Both the position numbers and the translations under genes were made by a program. From Syntrophus sp. (in: bacteria) (GTDB taxonomy: Bacteria > Desulfobacterota > Syntrophia > Syntrophales > UBA5619): a DNA stretch of 5,692 bases. Location of the stretch: positions 1 to 5,692 of the forward strand of contig PNOO01000162.1 in assembly GCA_013824905.1 (NCBI GenBank), given 5' to 3'. The notes beneath the pieces were generated by a model. That model was not told the origin of the DNA and did not search any database. It saw only the letters and a list, made by a program, of their open reading frames with translations. Positions 1 to 5,692 of this stretch are shown one piece after another. The first letter of the stretch is position 1; each line of letters opens with the position of its first letter.

Positions 1-1
1 C

Positions 2-412
2 GAACTGAGCCTCCGTTATGCCCGGGAGAGGGTGCAGTTCGGAAAACCGATCTCCTCCTTCCAGTTCATCCAGGGGAAATTGGCCGATATGTATACGGGA
101 TATATGGCCTCCAGATGGATGGCTTACAGCGCCGCCGCCTACTGCGACTCGCTTGCAAACAAGGTCGGCGGGAAAGGGACGGACCTCGACCGCAAGGCGG
201 CGGCCGCCCTCCTTTTCTGCGGCGAGATGGGGACGAAGGTCGCCGCTGACGCCATCCAGATCCACGGCGGTTACGGCTACTGCCAGGAATACGCCGTCTC
301 CCGGCATTACCTCGACCAGAAGCTCTGGGATATCGGCGCCGGCACCGCGGAAGTCCGCCGGATGATCATCGCCAGGGAACTCCTCCGGGACAATTTCCAG
401 AGCGGCCGCTGA
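2..412 (+). CDS. Acyl-CoA dehydrogenase, C-terminal part (5' end outside window)
   Basis: This is the last 136 residues of an FAD-dependent acyl-CoA dehydrogenase, which oxidises an acyl-CoA to the 2,3-enoyl-CoA and passes electrons to electron-transfer flavoprotein in the cytoplasm. The reading frame is open from base 2, so the gene begins upstream of the window and the in-frame ATG/GTG codons here are internal. Visible family motifs are ERVQFGKPISSFQ with QGKLADMYT (start of the C-terminal helical domain), IHGGYGY, and IGAGTAEVRRMIIARELL near the end. In medium- and short-chain enzymes the catalytic Glu sits in a YEGT motif; here the aligned residue is Ala (IGAGT), as in isovaleryl-CoA dehydrogenase, where the base lies on an earlier helix. 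That helix would be just upstream of base 1, so it cannot be checked. The QGKLADMYT stretch also resembles isovaleryl-CoA dehydrogenase. The exact substrate cannot be assigned; a branched-chain or other short acyl-CoA is an inference. Confidence 0.95.
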   Translation, partial: ELSLRYARERVQFGKPISSFQFIQGKLADMYTGYMASRWMAYSAAAYCDSLANKVGGKGTDLDRKAAAALLFCGEMGTKVAADAIQIHGGYGYCQEYAVSRHYLDQKLWDIGAGTAEVRRMIIARELLRDNFQSGR

Positions 413-437
413 AGGAAAATCGAAATGAAGATAACAA

Positions 438-446
438 GGGGAGGGA
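438..446 (+). promoter_or_regulatory. Ribosome binding site of the LysM-protein gene
   Basis: The purine run GGGGAGGGA lies 7 bases before the ATG at 454, which is followed directly by a second ATG at 457. It supports a start at this ATG pair rather than at a later in-frame codon. Confidence 0.6.
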
Positions 447-453
447 ACTACTC

Positions 454-2223
454 ATGATGCGGCTTTCTCTGCCTATGGAACCCCATGGTCATCGCACGGA
501 AAGATGGGATTTGTTGCCGTATTCTCCGTCGCAGACCGCAAGCAGCACCAAGAAACGTTTTTTTCGCACAATCGGCATCCTCCTCGCCGGTCTTTTCCTG
601 CCGGTGCTTCTCTCCTCTCCGTTGGCAGCCCGCGAGGACAGTGCCCGCCTCGTTTTACGCAAGACCGCAGACCTCCAAAAGACGAAGATCTACGTGGTAA
701 AAAAAGGGGATCTGATTGGCAGAATCTTACGCCAGCAAGGTGACGAACCGATCCCTTACACCCTGTTTCGCAAGATAAACCCGGGAATCCGGAACCTGAA
801 CCGGATCTATCCGGGGCAGAAGATCCTCCTCCCTGTTCGCGGAATCACAGAGATGACCGAATCCGCACACGCGATTCCCCCGGACGCAGAAACTCATATG
901 ACGGAGTACCTTATCCAGGAAGGGGATTCCATCAGCCGGATCATCCTTTCCGAACTGAATGTCAACCCTGCGGAGGCCCTATCGACTTACCGTCTCGTCC
1001 GTGAGCTGAATCCCGGCATCGAAGACATGAACACTCTTCCTGCAGGCCAACGCCTGAAGCTGCCGGCAAATCCGGCTCGCGCGGATCGTTCGGCGGCTGC
1101 TCCCGTTCAAACCGCCGGGAGCGAGATGGATAAGCCCCCGACAGTGGCGGCTGCGGCGAAGGCGCCGCCAAGCGCGGAAGGCCTGCTGGGGATCATCCGG
1201 CCCGTCATAAGCCGGATGAGGGGCACGCTCACCGCCACGGGAAATTACTACATCCCCCTCAAAGATAGCACCCAGGTCGCGATCGACTGTTCTCTGATCC
1301 CGGTTGTCGAACTGGACGACGGATCGACGGTGTTTCTCGATTTCGGAAACCGCCTGCCGGATCAGTTAAAAGGCCTCATCAGCCAATCCTGGCCGAATTA
1401 CGCCTTTCTTCCCGCGGGAGAACTCAGCGATGACCTCACATCTCTGCAGGGAATCATTAACAGGTCCCGGAACTACATGATGTACAATGCCGCAAGGCCT
1501 CTGACCTTGACCCAGAAACCGGAGATTCTGGTTGCTCCCGACTGGATCATCGAGGGGAAAAAGGCTTCAAGCGGCACGCCCTACCGCCAGGGACTATTTC
1601 TTCTGGGCGGCAACGAACAGCCCTTCCCTGCGGGACCCCGCACGTTCGTGGAGAAAAACGGCCTTATCGTAACTGAAATCTCCGGCGGTCAGGCGGTTGT
1701 CGCACTGACTGCGCAGACCGCGCCGCCGGCGATTCCCGACCTGAGGGGACTCAAAGGCATCCCGTTCGCGGAGCAGCTCCTCAGAGCTCTCGGCGAGACA
1801 CCGGTCGGGAACGCAGAGATCGTCATCTTCGATCAGGCGCGCCATGGTTTCAGTCTTTCCGTCACGGCCGATCTTCTCTTCCGTCGGGGAGAGAAACGAT
1901 TCATCATCCATGCAAAGAAACTCCCCGAGCAGTTTGTCAGCATCCTGAAGGAGGAGGGAACGGAGATCGTCCTGATCGGTGAGAGGGACTCGGGAAGACC
2001 CCTCATCGAAGCTCTGTTGCAGGGTCTCCAGATTCCCGTCTCCTTTGGCCATTTCTCCTACCGGATTCCGGAGGACGGTCAACGTCCGCGGCTCACGGCA
2101 TCCTTTTCCGCCCTCCGGGCAAAAGCCGGCGGTGAATCGCTTTATCTGATCGATTTCGATATGTCGCCCGACGTCATCTCTCTCCTCCAGGGCCGCCCGG
2201 GTGGGCGTTTCGCCAAATATTGA
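454..2223 (+). CDS. Exported LysM-domain protein with large uncharacterised C-terminal region
   Basis: A 589-residue protein predicted to act outside the cytoplasmic membrane, bound to peptidoglycan. Residues 33-59 look like a signal peptide or signal anchor: KKRFFR, a hydrophobic core (residues 39-53), then SSPLAA with possible cleavage near residue 58 or 59. Two LysM domains follow at about residues 79-128 and 152-204. Each has a VxxGD or IxxGD opening, an NPGI in the middle and a GQ-x-(I/L)-x-LP ending. Residues about 205-243 are an Ala/Pro-rich linker. Residues about 244-589 show alternating hydrophobic strands and helices but no motif I recognise; the part from about 430 onward could be an alpha/beta fold. 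No catalytic amidase, NlpC/P60 or transglycosylase signature is visible. The stretch before the signal peptide (about 32 residues) is unusually long, so the true start could be later, for example the TTG at 511. It follows the acyl-CoA dehydrogenase gene by 41 bases and precedes the PP-loop gene by 36 bases. Function unknown beyond wall binding. Confidence 0.88.
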   Translation: MMRLSLPMEPHGHRTERWDLLPYSPSQTASSTKKRFFRTIGILLAGLFLPVLLSSPLAAREDSARLVLRKTADLQKTKIYVVKKGDLIGRILRQQGDEPIPYTLFRKINPGIRNLNRIYPGQKILLPVRGITEMTESAHAIPPDAETHMTEYLIQEGDSISRIILSELNVNPAEALSTYRLVRELNPGIEDMNTLPAGQRLKLPANPARADRSAAAPVQTAGSEMDKPPTVAAAAKAPPSAEGLLGIIRPVISRMRGTLTATGNYYIPLKDSTQVAIDCSLIPVVELDDGSTVFLDFGNRLPDQLKGLISQSWPNYAFLPAGELSDDLTSLQGIINRSRNYMMYNAARPLTLTQKPEILVAPDWIIEGKKASSGTPYRQGLFLLGGNEQPFPAGPRTFVEKNGLIVTEISGGQAVVALTAQTAPPAIPDLRGLKGIPFAEQLLRALGETPVGNAEIVIFDQARHGFSLSVTADLLFRRGEKRFIIHAKKLPEQFVSILKEEGTEIVLIGERDSGRPLIEALLQGLQIPVSFGHFSYRIPEDGQRPRLTASFSALRAKAGGESLYLIDFDMSPDVISLLQGRPGGRFAKY

Positions 2224-2243
2224 CATTGAAAAACCCTATAAAA

Positions 2244-2249
2244 TGAGGA
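2244..2249 (+). promoter_or_regulatory. Ribosome binding site of the PP-loop gene (supports a GTG start)
   Basis: TGAGGA lies 10 bases before the GTG at 2260. The nearest upstream ATG (2243) is out of frame and runs into a stop after five codons. The PP-loop motif begins only ten residues after the GTG, as expected for this family, so GTG is the most likely start. Confidence 0.55.
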
Positions 2250-2259
2250 TTTTTGCCTA

Positions 2260-3237
2260 GTGAAAGTGAAGGGAATTGCGCTTTTTTCGGGAGGCCTGGA
2301 CAGCTCTCTGGCCTTCAAGGTGATTGAGGAACAGGGCGTCGAAGTCTTTGGGATCACCTTTGAAACCCCTTTTTTCGGCGCCGGCAGGGCCAGGGCCGCC
2401 GCCGGGAGGATCGGGCTTCCCCTGACCGTACTCAATATCACGGAAGAACACCTGCAAATGCTGTACGCGCCCCGGTACGGATACGGGAAGAACATGAATC
2501 CCTGTATCGACTGCCACACGCTGATGCTCAAGATCGCCGGGCGGAGGATGGAGGAGGAGGGAGCGGATTTCGTCTTCACCGGGGAGGTCCTGGGTCAGCG
2601 CCCCATGTCCCAGGGAAAGCAGTCTCTCTCCGTGGTGGCAAAGAACGCGGGGTATCCGGACCGGATCCTCCGCCCCCTGAGCGCGCGGCTTCTGCCGGAA
2701 ACGGCGCCGGAGCGGGAGGGCAAGGTCGACCGCGCCCGTCTGTTGGACATTCAGGGAAGAAGCAGGAAACGGCAGATGGAGATGGCCGTGCACTACGGCA
2801 TCACCTCTTACCCTGCGCCGGCGGGCGGCTGCCTCCTGACCGATCCTATTTTTACCAAGCGTCTCCGCGACCTCTTTGACCGACATCCTGACCACTCCGT
2901 GCGGGACATCGAACTTTTGAAGGCCGGACGGCACTTTCGTCTCAACGAAGCGACGAAGGCCGTTGTCGGCCGGAACGCAATGGACAACGACACCATCGAA
3001 CGCCTGACCGTTCAGAGTGACGCGCTCATCCATATCGCTCAGGTTCCAGGGCCGACCGTTCTGGTTCCCGGCGGCGGCGACGAGGAAACGCGTTTCCTCG
3101 CAGCGCGGCTCTGCGCCCGTTACAGTGATGCGCCCAGGGACAGGGAGGTAGTCGCCCACTGTTTCAGAAACGGGATCGGCACCCCTCTTTCGGTCCTGGC
3201 GCTGATGCCCGAGGAGGCGGCACGCCTGATCATCTGA
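2260..3237 (+). CDS. PP-loop ATPase (MnmA/ThiI-like) fused to NFACT-R-like RNA-binding domain; predicted RNA thiolation enzyme
   Basis: A 325-residue cytoplasmic protein. The PP-loop SGGLDSS at residues 10-16 binds ATP in enzymes that adenylate a tRNA base before sulfur insertion. Residues 79-86 hold a CxxC (Cys82, Cys85; NPCIDCH), followed by GEVLGQRPMSQ (109-118) and a third Cys at 191 in PAGGCLLTD. A CxxC plus one distal Cys is the arrangement known to hold a [4Fe-4S] cluster in TtuA-type and related tRNA thiolases; a cluster here is inferred. Residues about 223-305 resemble an NFACT-R RNA-binding domain: GRHFRL, then VVGRNAMDND, an SDALIH segment and PGPTVLV. The protein lacks the THUMP and rhodanese regions of classical ThiI and is shorter than MnmA. 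PP-loop/NFACT-R fusions are known from comparative genomics as predicted RNA-thiolating enzymes; databases often label them ThiI or a thiouridylate methyltransferase. The modified position is unknown. Start is GTG. The gene ends 6 bases from the convergent DUF4301 gene. Confidence 0.88.
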   Translation: MKVKGIALFSGGLDSSLAFKVIEEQGVEVFGITFETPFFGAGRARAAAGRIGLPLTVLNITEEHLQMLYAPRYGYGKNMNPCIDCHTLMLKIAGRRMEEEGADFVFTGEVLGQRPMSQGKQSLSVVAKNAGYPDRILRPLSARLLPETAPEREGKVDRARLLDIQGRSRKRQMEMAVHYGITSYPAPAGGCLLTDPIFTKRLRDLFDRHPDHSVRDIELLKAGRHFRLNEATKAVVGRNAMDNDTIERLTVQSDALIHIAQVPGPTVLVPGGGDEETRFLAARLCARYSDAPRDREVVAHCFRNGIGTPLSVLALMPEEAARLII

Positions 3238-3243
3238 GTTTCT

Positions 3244-4788
3244 TCATAAGGGAAGATGCTGCGGCCGGAGGAGATCCCGAACAGTCTTCACCGGATTGAA
3301 GGCATCCAGGGGCGTCTCCACGAAGAGGGTGTTCCAAAAGGCCATCGACCCGTTCCAGAGACCGGGACGCTCCAGCGCCAGGAGCTCCCTTCCCTGCACC
3401 GATTTGAGGGAAATGGTCGACTGTGCCTGGTCGACGAACTTGCTCAGGTCGAATTTTTCCCCACGGTAATCGCGGATGCCGCAGACGAGATCGACGGGAT
3501 TAAAATAGGTGGACGATTGCCAGATCTTCCTCTGCCCGGGATCGTTCCGGTCGATCTGCGACTCCTCGATGATCTGGAGCGACAAAGAACCAATCTCTCC
3601 CGGAGGTTCGACCCAAAACGGGCCGCCCCCCGGTTCACCCTCGTTTTTCACCATGCCGCAGACCCTGAGCGGCCGGTTCAGACGCCCGAAGAGGAATGAC
3701 CGCCGCTCGGCCGAGGGTCGCATCAAAAAACCGGGAGGCATCACAAGATGGAGCTTTTGCCTGCAGAAACCGGCGATCTCCGTCAGGTCACCGTCTCTGG
3801 CGTCCCTTGCGGCAAGGAGGCGGAGCCGGCGGAATATCCCGTCCTGCAATGTGATCAGATAGCCGGCCAGGATCTTCTTCCAGCGTACCGTTTCCGGTTT
3901 CAGGCGGTCAGGGACGCAATTATCGATATTCTTCAAAAAGACGATATCCGCATCGAGGCTGTCCAGATTCTGAAGGAGCGCGCCGTGCCCTCCCGGCCGG
4001 AAAACCAGCCCCTCTTTCTCGTCCCGAAACGGCCGGTATTCCGGGTCTACGGCGATGGTGTTCGTCACCGTCTCCTGCGTAGAGAGGCCGACTTCAAAGA
4101 CCGTATTCAGACGCGACTCGTAATCGGCAATTACCTGCTCAAGAAGCTCACGGACTGCGTTTTCGTGTTCCCGGGAAACGGTATAATGGATTCGGGAGCA
4201 TTTCCGTGCGTCCCCGGCATAGTGGACCGCCTCGATGAGGTGCTCCTCCAGGGCGGTGCGGCTCCCCTCGGGGTAGTGATGGAACTTCAGGAGCGCCTTG
4301 GGAAGACGCCCGTAATTGAGCCCCTCCTCCGTCAGGATAAACCGCAAAAGGTCCGTATCCGCCTTCTTGCGGATCAGATCCTCTATGTCCCGCCCCTTGG
4401 CAGCGACGGCGGCCTGCAAATCGTGAAAGAAGGCATATCTCTTCAGGTCATGGATGAATGCTTCCCTTTCGGCCTCTGTGGAAAATCCTCTCTCGTGAAG
4501 ACACCGGTGCCATTCTTTGAACATCCGGCTCGCCGCTCCCGAGGCCGGAACGAACTTCATGAACCGCTTGATCCGAAGGGCCTCTTCATAAGCGGCAATG
4601 AACTCCTCCTGTTCCTCATGAGAGAGAAGGGCGATCCCGTCTCCCGCGCGGCAGGGTCTGTTGAGTCGCACCGGCGAGACACCCTGCCGGAAGAGTGCCA
4701 GTTGCCTTTCCACCTCCTCGAGAGTCAATCCCTCTAATGCGATCCGTTCCAGGTCCTTTGCGGACCAGGAACTTCCGATTTCACTCAC
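3244..4788 (-). CDS. DUF4301 family protein (nucleotidyltransferase-like)
   Basis: A 514-residue cytoplasmic protein with the features I associate with DUF4301, whose biochemical role is not established to my knowledge. Key segments: FVPASGAASRMFK (residues 79-91), a glycine-rich loop reminiscent of the nucleotide-binding loop of sugar nucleotidyltransferases; KFHHYPEGSRTALEEH (168-183); FRPGGHGALLQNL (263-275) followed by DADIVFLKNIDN (279-290), resembling the GHG and acidic region of UDP-sugar pyrophosphorylases; VCGMVKNEGEPGGGPFWV (376-393); QIIEESQID (405-413); YFNPVDLVCGIRDYRGEKF (428-446). Motif spacing and length look intact. A transferase acting on a nucleoside triphosphate and a phosphorylated substrate is inferred from these motifs only. 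Start is GTG, supported by a strong ribosome binding site inside the preceding small gene and by a GTGA stop/start overlap with it. It is the last gene of a leftward group containing a flavin reductase. No signal peptide or membrane segment. Confidence 0.87.
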   Translation of the reverse strand: MSEIGSSWSAKDLERIALEGLTLEEVERQLALFRQGVSPVRLNRPCRAGDGIALLSHEEQEEFIAAYEEALRIKRFMKFVPASGAASRMFKEWHRCLHERGFSTEAEREAFIHDLKRYAFFHDLQAAVAAKGRDIEDLIRKKADTDLLRFILTEEGLNYGRLPKALLKFHHYPEGSRTALEEHLIEAVHYAGDARKCSRIHYTVSREHENAVRELLEQVIADYESRLNTVFEVGLSTQETVTNTIAVDPEYRPFRDEKEGLVFRPGGHGALLQNLDSLDADIVFLKNIDNCVPDRLKPETVRWKKILAGYLITLQDGIFRRLRLLAARDARDGDLTEIAGFCRQKLHLVMPPGFLMRPSAERRSFLFGRLNRPLRVCGMVKNEGEPGGGPFWVEPPGEIGSLSLQIIEESQIDRNDPGQRKIWQSSTYFNPVDLVCGIRDYRGEKFDLSKFVDQAQSTISLKSVQGRELLALERPGLWNGSMAFWNTLFVETPLDAFNPVKTVRDLLRPQHLPL

Positions 4789-4901
4789 TTTTTCTTTTCC
4801 TTCCTCTCTTTTCTGATTTTCTCCGGCGGCGGAATCTGTTTCTTTTCACGAAGAAGCCGGGAAATATCCTTTTGTCTGCGGGTCACCTGTCCTTTTGCCA
4901 T
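4785..4901 (-). CDS. Small, highly basic 38-residue protein of unknown function
   Basis: An ATG at 4901 opens a 38-codon frame ending in TGA at 4785-4787. The peptide starts MAKGQVTRRQKDISRLL, continues through REKKQIPPPEKIRK and ends in a Lys/Glu-rich tail KEKKK. Lys and Arg make up nearly half of it; there is no Cys, signal peptide or hydrophobic segment, so it is probably cytoplasmic and may bind nucleic acid or another polyanion (inference). Evidence that it is real: the ribosome binding site TGAGG ends 9 bases before the ATG; the frame fills the only gap between the reductase and DUF4301 genes; it starts 11 bases after the reductase stop; and its stop overlaps the next start as GTGA, typical of coupled genes. 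I do not recognise a family. The tail could be an artefact of purine-rich bases forming the next ribosome binding site, but the N-terminal half is not low-complexity. Confidence 0.7.
   Translation of the reverse strand: MAKGQVTRRQKDISRLLREKKQIPPPEKIRKERKEKKK
4798..4808 (-). promoter_or_regulatory. Ribosome binding site of the DUF4301 gene, inside the upstream small gene
   Basis: On the minus strand GAGAGGAAGGA ends 9 bases before the GTG at 4788. It lies within the Lys/Glu/Arg codons at the end of the small basic gene, so these bases serve both as codons and as ribosome binding site. This decides the GTG start of the DUF4301 gene. Confidence 0.7.
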
Positions 4902-4910
4902 CGTCTTTAA

Positions 4911-4915
4911 CCTCA
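4911..4915 (-). promoter_or_regulatory. Ribosome binding site of the small basic gene, overlapping the reductase stop codon
   Basis: On the minus strand TGAGG combines the TGA stop of the reductase (4913-4915) with the GG of a Shine-Dalgarno core, 9 bases before the ATG at 4901. The arrangement suggests ribosomes ending the reductase can restart on the small gene. Confidence 0.55.
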
Positions 4916-5692
4916 AACTCCTGTTTTCATCGACCGGGCCAGGTGACGAGAGTAACCGTAACTCCCCCGGAGGAGCGACCCGGCATAGGCCGAGACATCG
5001 GTCTTCATTTTAATGAGGCTGGTATATAAGCCCTCGTTCCGGACCTCGCCGACGAAGAGGAATCCCTTCAGAAGGCCTTTATCCAGGACGATCTTGTGAT
5101 AGAAGTCCGGCCCTTGCTCAGTCAGGATCTCATATCCCTGCTCCGCCCGTCCGGCGCCAGCCGCGAGGATGGAGACGCCAAAGACTCTGAGAATGTTCCG
5201 GGCAAGACTCCCGGGATAGGTCGCCGGGATTCCGGCCATGTTCAGGGCGGCCACCCTCCCCTGTTCCACAGCCAGCGGCCAGAGGGCGTTGACGCGCCGA
5301 TCCCCGTAGATGATGTCCATCGTCTCCGCCACATCGCCGGCCGCATAGATCCCCGAAACGCTCGTCTCCTGGCGTACGTCGACAACGATCCCCCGCCCGA
5401 CGGCAATCCCGCTCCCCTCTAAAAAATCCAGGCAGGGATGAACGCCCTTCCCGAAGATCACCAGATCGCAGGCCCGTCTCTTACCGGATTTCAGATGGAT
5501 CTCGCCGCTGCGGCCGATATTGATGATGTTTTCTCCGGTCAGGATCTCGATCCCCTGTTCCCGAAGCTTGCGGGCGACCAGCTCGGCGGCGGGAGGATCG
5601 AGCATCGTGGAGAAGACTCGATTGGACGTCACGACGAAGGTGACCGACCAGCCGAGCTTGTGGAGGGCGTCGCCCGTCTCCATTCCGACCGG
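4913..5692 (-). CDS. FAD/NAD(P)-dependent pyridine nucleotide-disulfide-type oxidoreductase (N-terminus outside window)
   Basis: The last 259 residues of a flavoprotein that moves electrons between NAD(P)H and another acceptor. The frame stays open through the window edge: the first codons read PVGMETGDALHKLGW, the end of the GxGPVGxE turn of the central NAD(P)-binding Rossmann fold, so the ATG at 5683 is internal. About 110 residues on comes SGIYAAGDVAE (near 5324-5356), the second FAD-contacting motif of this superfamily, then RRVNALWPLAVEQGRVAALNM and a C-terminal dimerisation-type domain with FGVSILAAG and GLLKGFLFVGEV. The architecture matches the group that includes NADH oxidase, CoA-disulfide reductase and rubredoxin or nitrite reductase subunits. 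The N-terminal FAD domain and any redox Cys are not visible, and the visible part has no CxxxxC or CxxC pair. The acceptor cannot be assigned. It is the first visible gene of a leftward group with the small basic gene and the DUF4301 gene; its promoter must lie beyond the window. Confidence 0.93.
   Translation of the reverse strand, partial: PVGMETGDALHKLGWSVTFVVTSNRVFSTMLDPPAAELVARKLREQGIEILTGENIINIGRSGEIHLKSGKRRACDLVIFGKGVHPCLDFLEGSGIAVGRGIVVDVRQETSVSGIYAAGDVAETMDIIYGDRRVNALWPLAVEQGRVAALNMAGIPATYPGSLARNILRVFGVSILAAGAGRAEQGYEILTEQGPDFYHKIVLDKGLLKGFLFVGEVRNEGLYTSLIKMKTDVSAYAGSLLRGSYGYSRHLARSMKTGV

Noticed and set aside
413..453. Terminator or promoter between the acyl-CoA dehydrogenase and LysM genes
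   Set aside because: The 41-base gap has no inverted repeat with a T-run and no convincing -35/-10 pair; only the ribosome binding site is supported.
1594..2226. 210-codon minus-strand frame opposite the LysM gene
   Set aside because: It lies inside a coherent plus-strand coding frame and has no recognisable motif.
2220..2242. Possible promoter TTGACA ... TATAAA before the PP-loop gene
   Set aside because: The two hexamers are separated by only 11 bases, far from the roughly 17 needed for a sigma-70 promoter, and the TTGACA overlaps the previous stop codon.
2257..3159. 300-codon open frame on the minus strand opposite the PP-loop gene
   Set aside because: It mirrors the whole PP-loop gene, whose PP-loop, Cys and NFACT-R-like motifs are clear. 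The antisense product is rich in Arg/Pro/Gly with no recognisable motif, as expected for a shadow frame in GC-rich DNA.
3748..4737. 329-codon open frame on the plus strand opposite the DUF4301 gene
   Set aside because: The minus-strand frame has family motifs along its full length, a good ribosome binding site and an operon junction. The plus-strand product shows no family motif.
4695..4910. 71-codon plus-strand frame across the 3' end of the leftward operon
   Set aside because: It is antisense to the small basic gene and the start of DUF4301. Its Phe/Leu-rich product is the complement of the Lys/Glu codons, and no ribosome binding site or context supports it.

Overview
The window looks like a GC-rich anaerobic bacterium. 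The genes and codon style suggest Desulfobacterota (the former Deltaproteobacteria, perhaps a Syntrophales or Syntrophus-like lineage). This is an inference from gene content: an isovaleryl-CoA-dehydrogenase-like acyl-CoA dehydrogenase, a PP-loop/NFACT-R RNA thiolation protein, a DUF4301 protein and a flavin-dependent NAD(P)H-type reductase. No rRNA or other marker is present to fix the taxon. I see no mobile element, CRISPR array, tRNA or rRNA.

Left half (bases 1-3237, + strand): three genes in a row with short gaps of 41 and 36 bases and no visible terminator. They are the C-terminal part of an acyl-CoA dehydrogenase, a secreted or membrane-anchored protein with two LysM domains and a roughly 340-residue uncharacterised C-terminal region, and a PP-loop ATPase. 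The PP-loop protein carries a CxxC plus a distal Cys and ends in an NFACT-R-like RNA-binding domain, so it is predicted to thiolate RNA.

Right half (bases 3244-5692, - strand): a compact leftward operon. It starts with an FAD/NAD(P)-dependent oxidoreductase whose N-terminus lies beyond the window. Next is a 38-residue, extremely Lys/Arg-rich protein that is easily missed. Last is a DUF4301 protein with nucleotidyltransferase-like motifs. The small gene starts 11 bases after the reductase stop, and its own stop overlaps the GTG start of the DUF4301 gene in a GTGA junction, so the three are probably co-transcribed and the last two translationally coupled.

The two gene groups converge with only 6 bases between stop codons at 3238-3243. 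The window is nearly all coding, and no stretch over 300 bases lacks a gene. The most interesting items are the small basic gene inside the reductase-DUF4301 operon, the predicted iron-sulfur PP-loop/NFACT-R enzyme, and the unassigned domain of the LysM protein.
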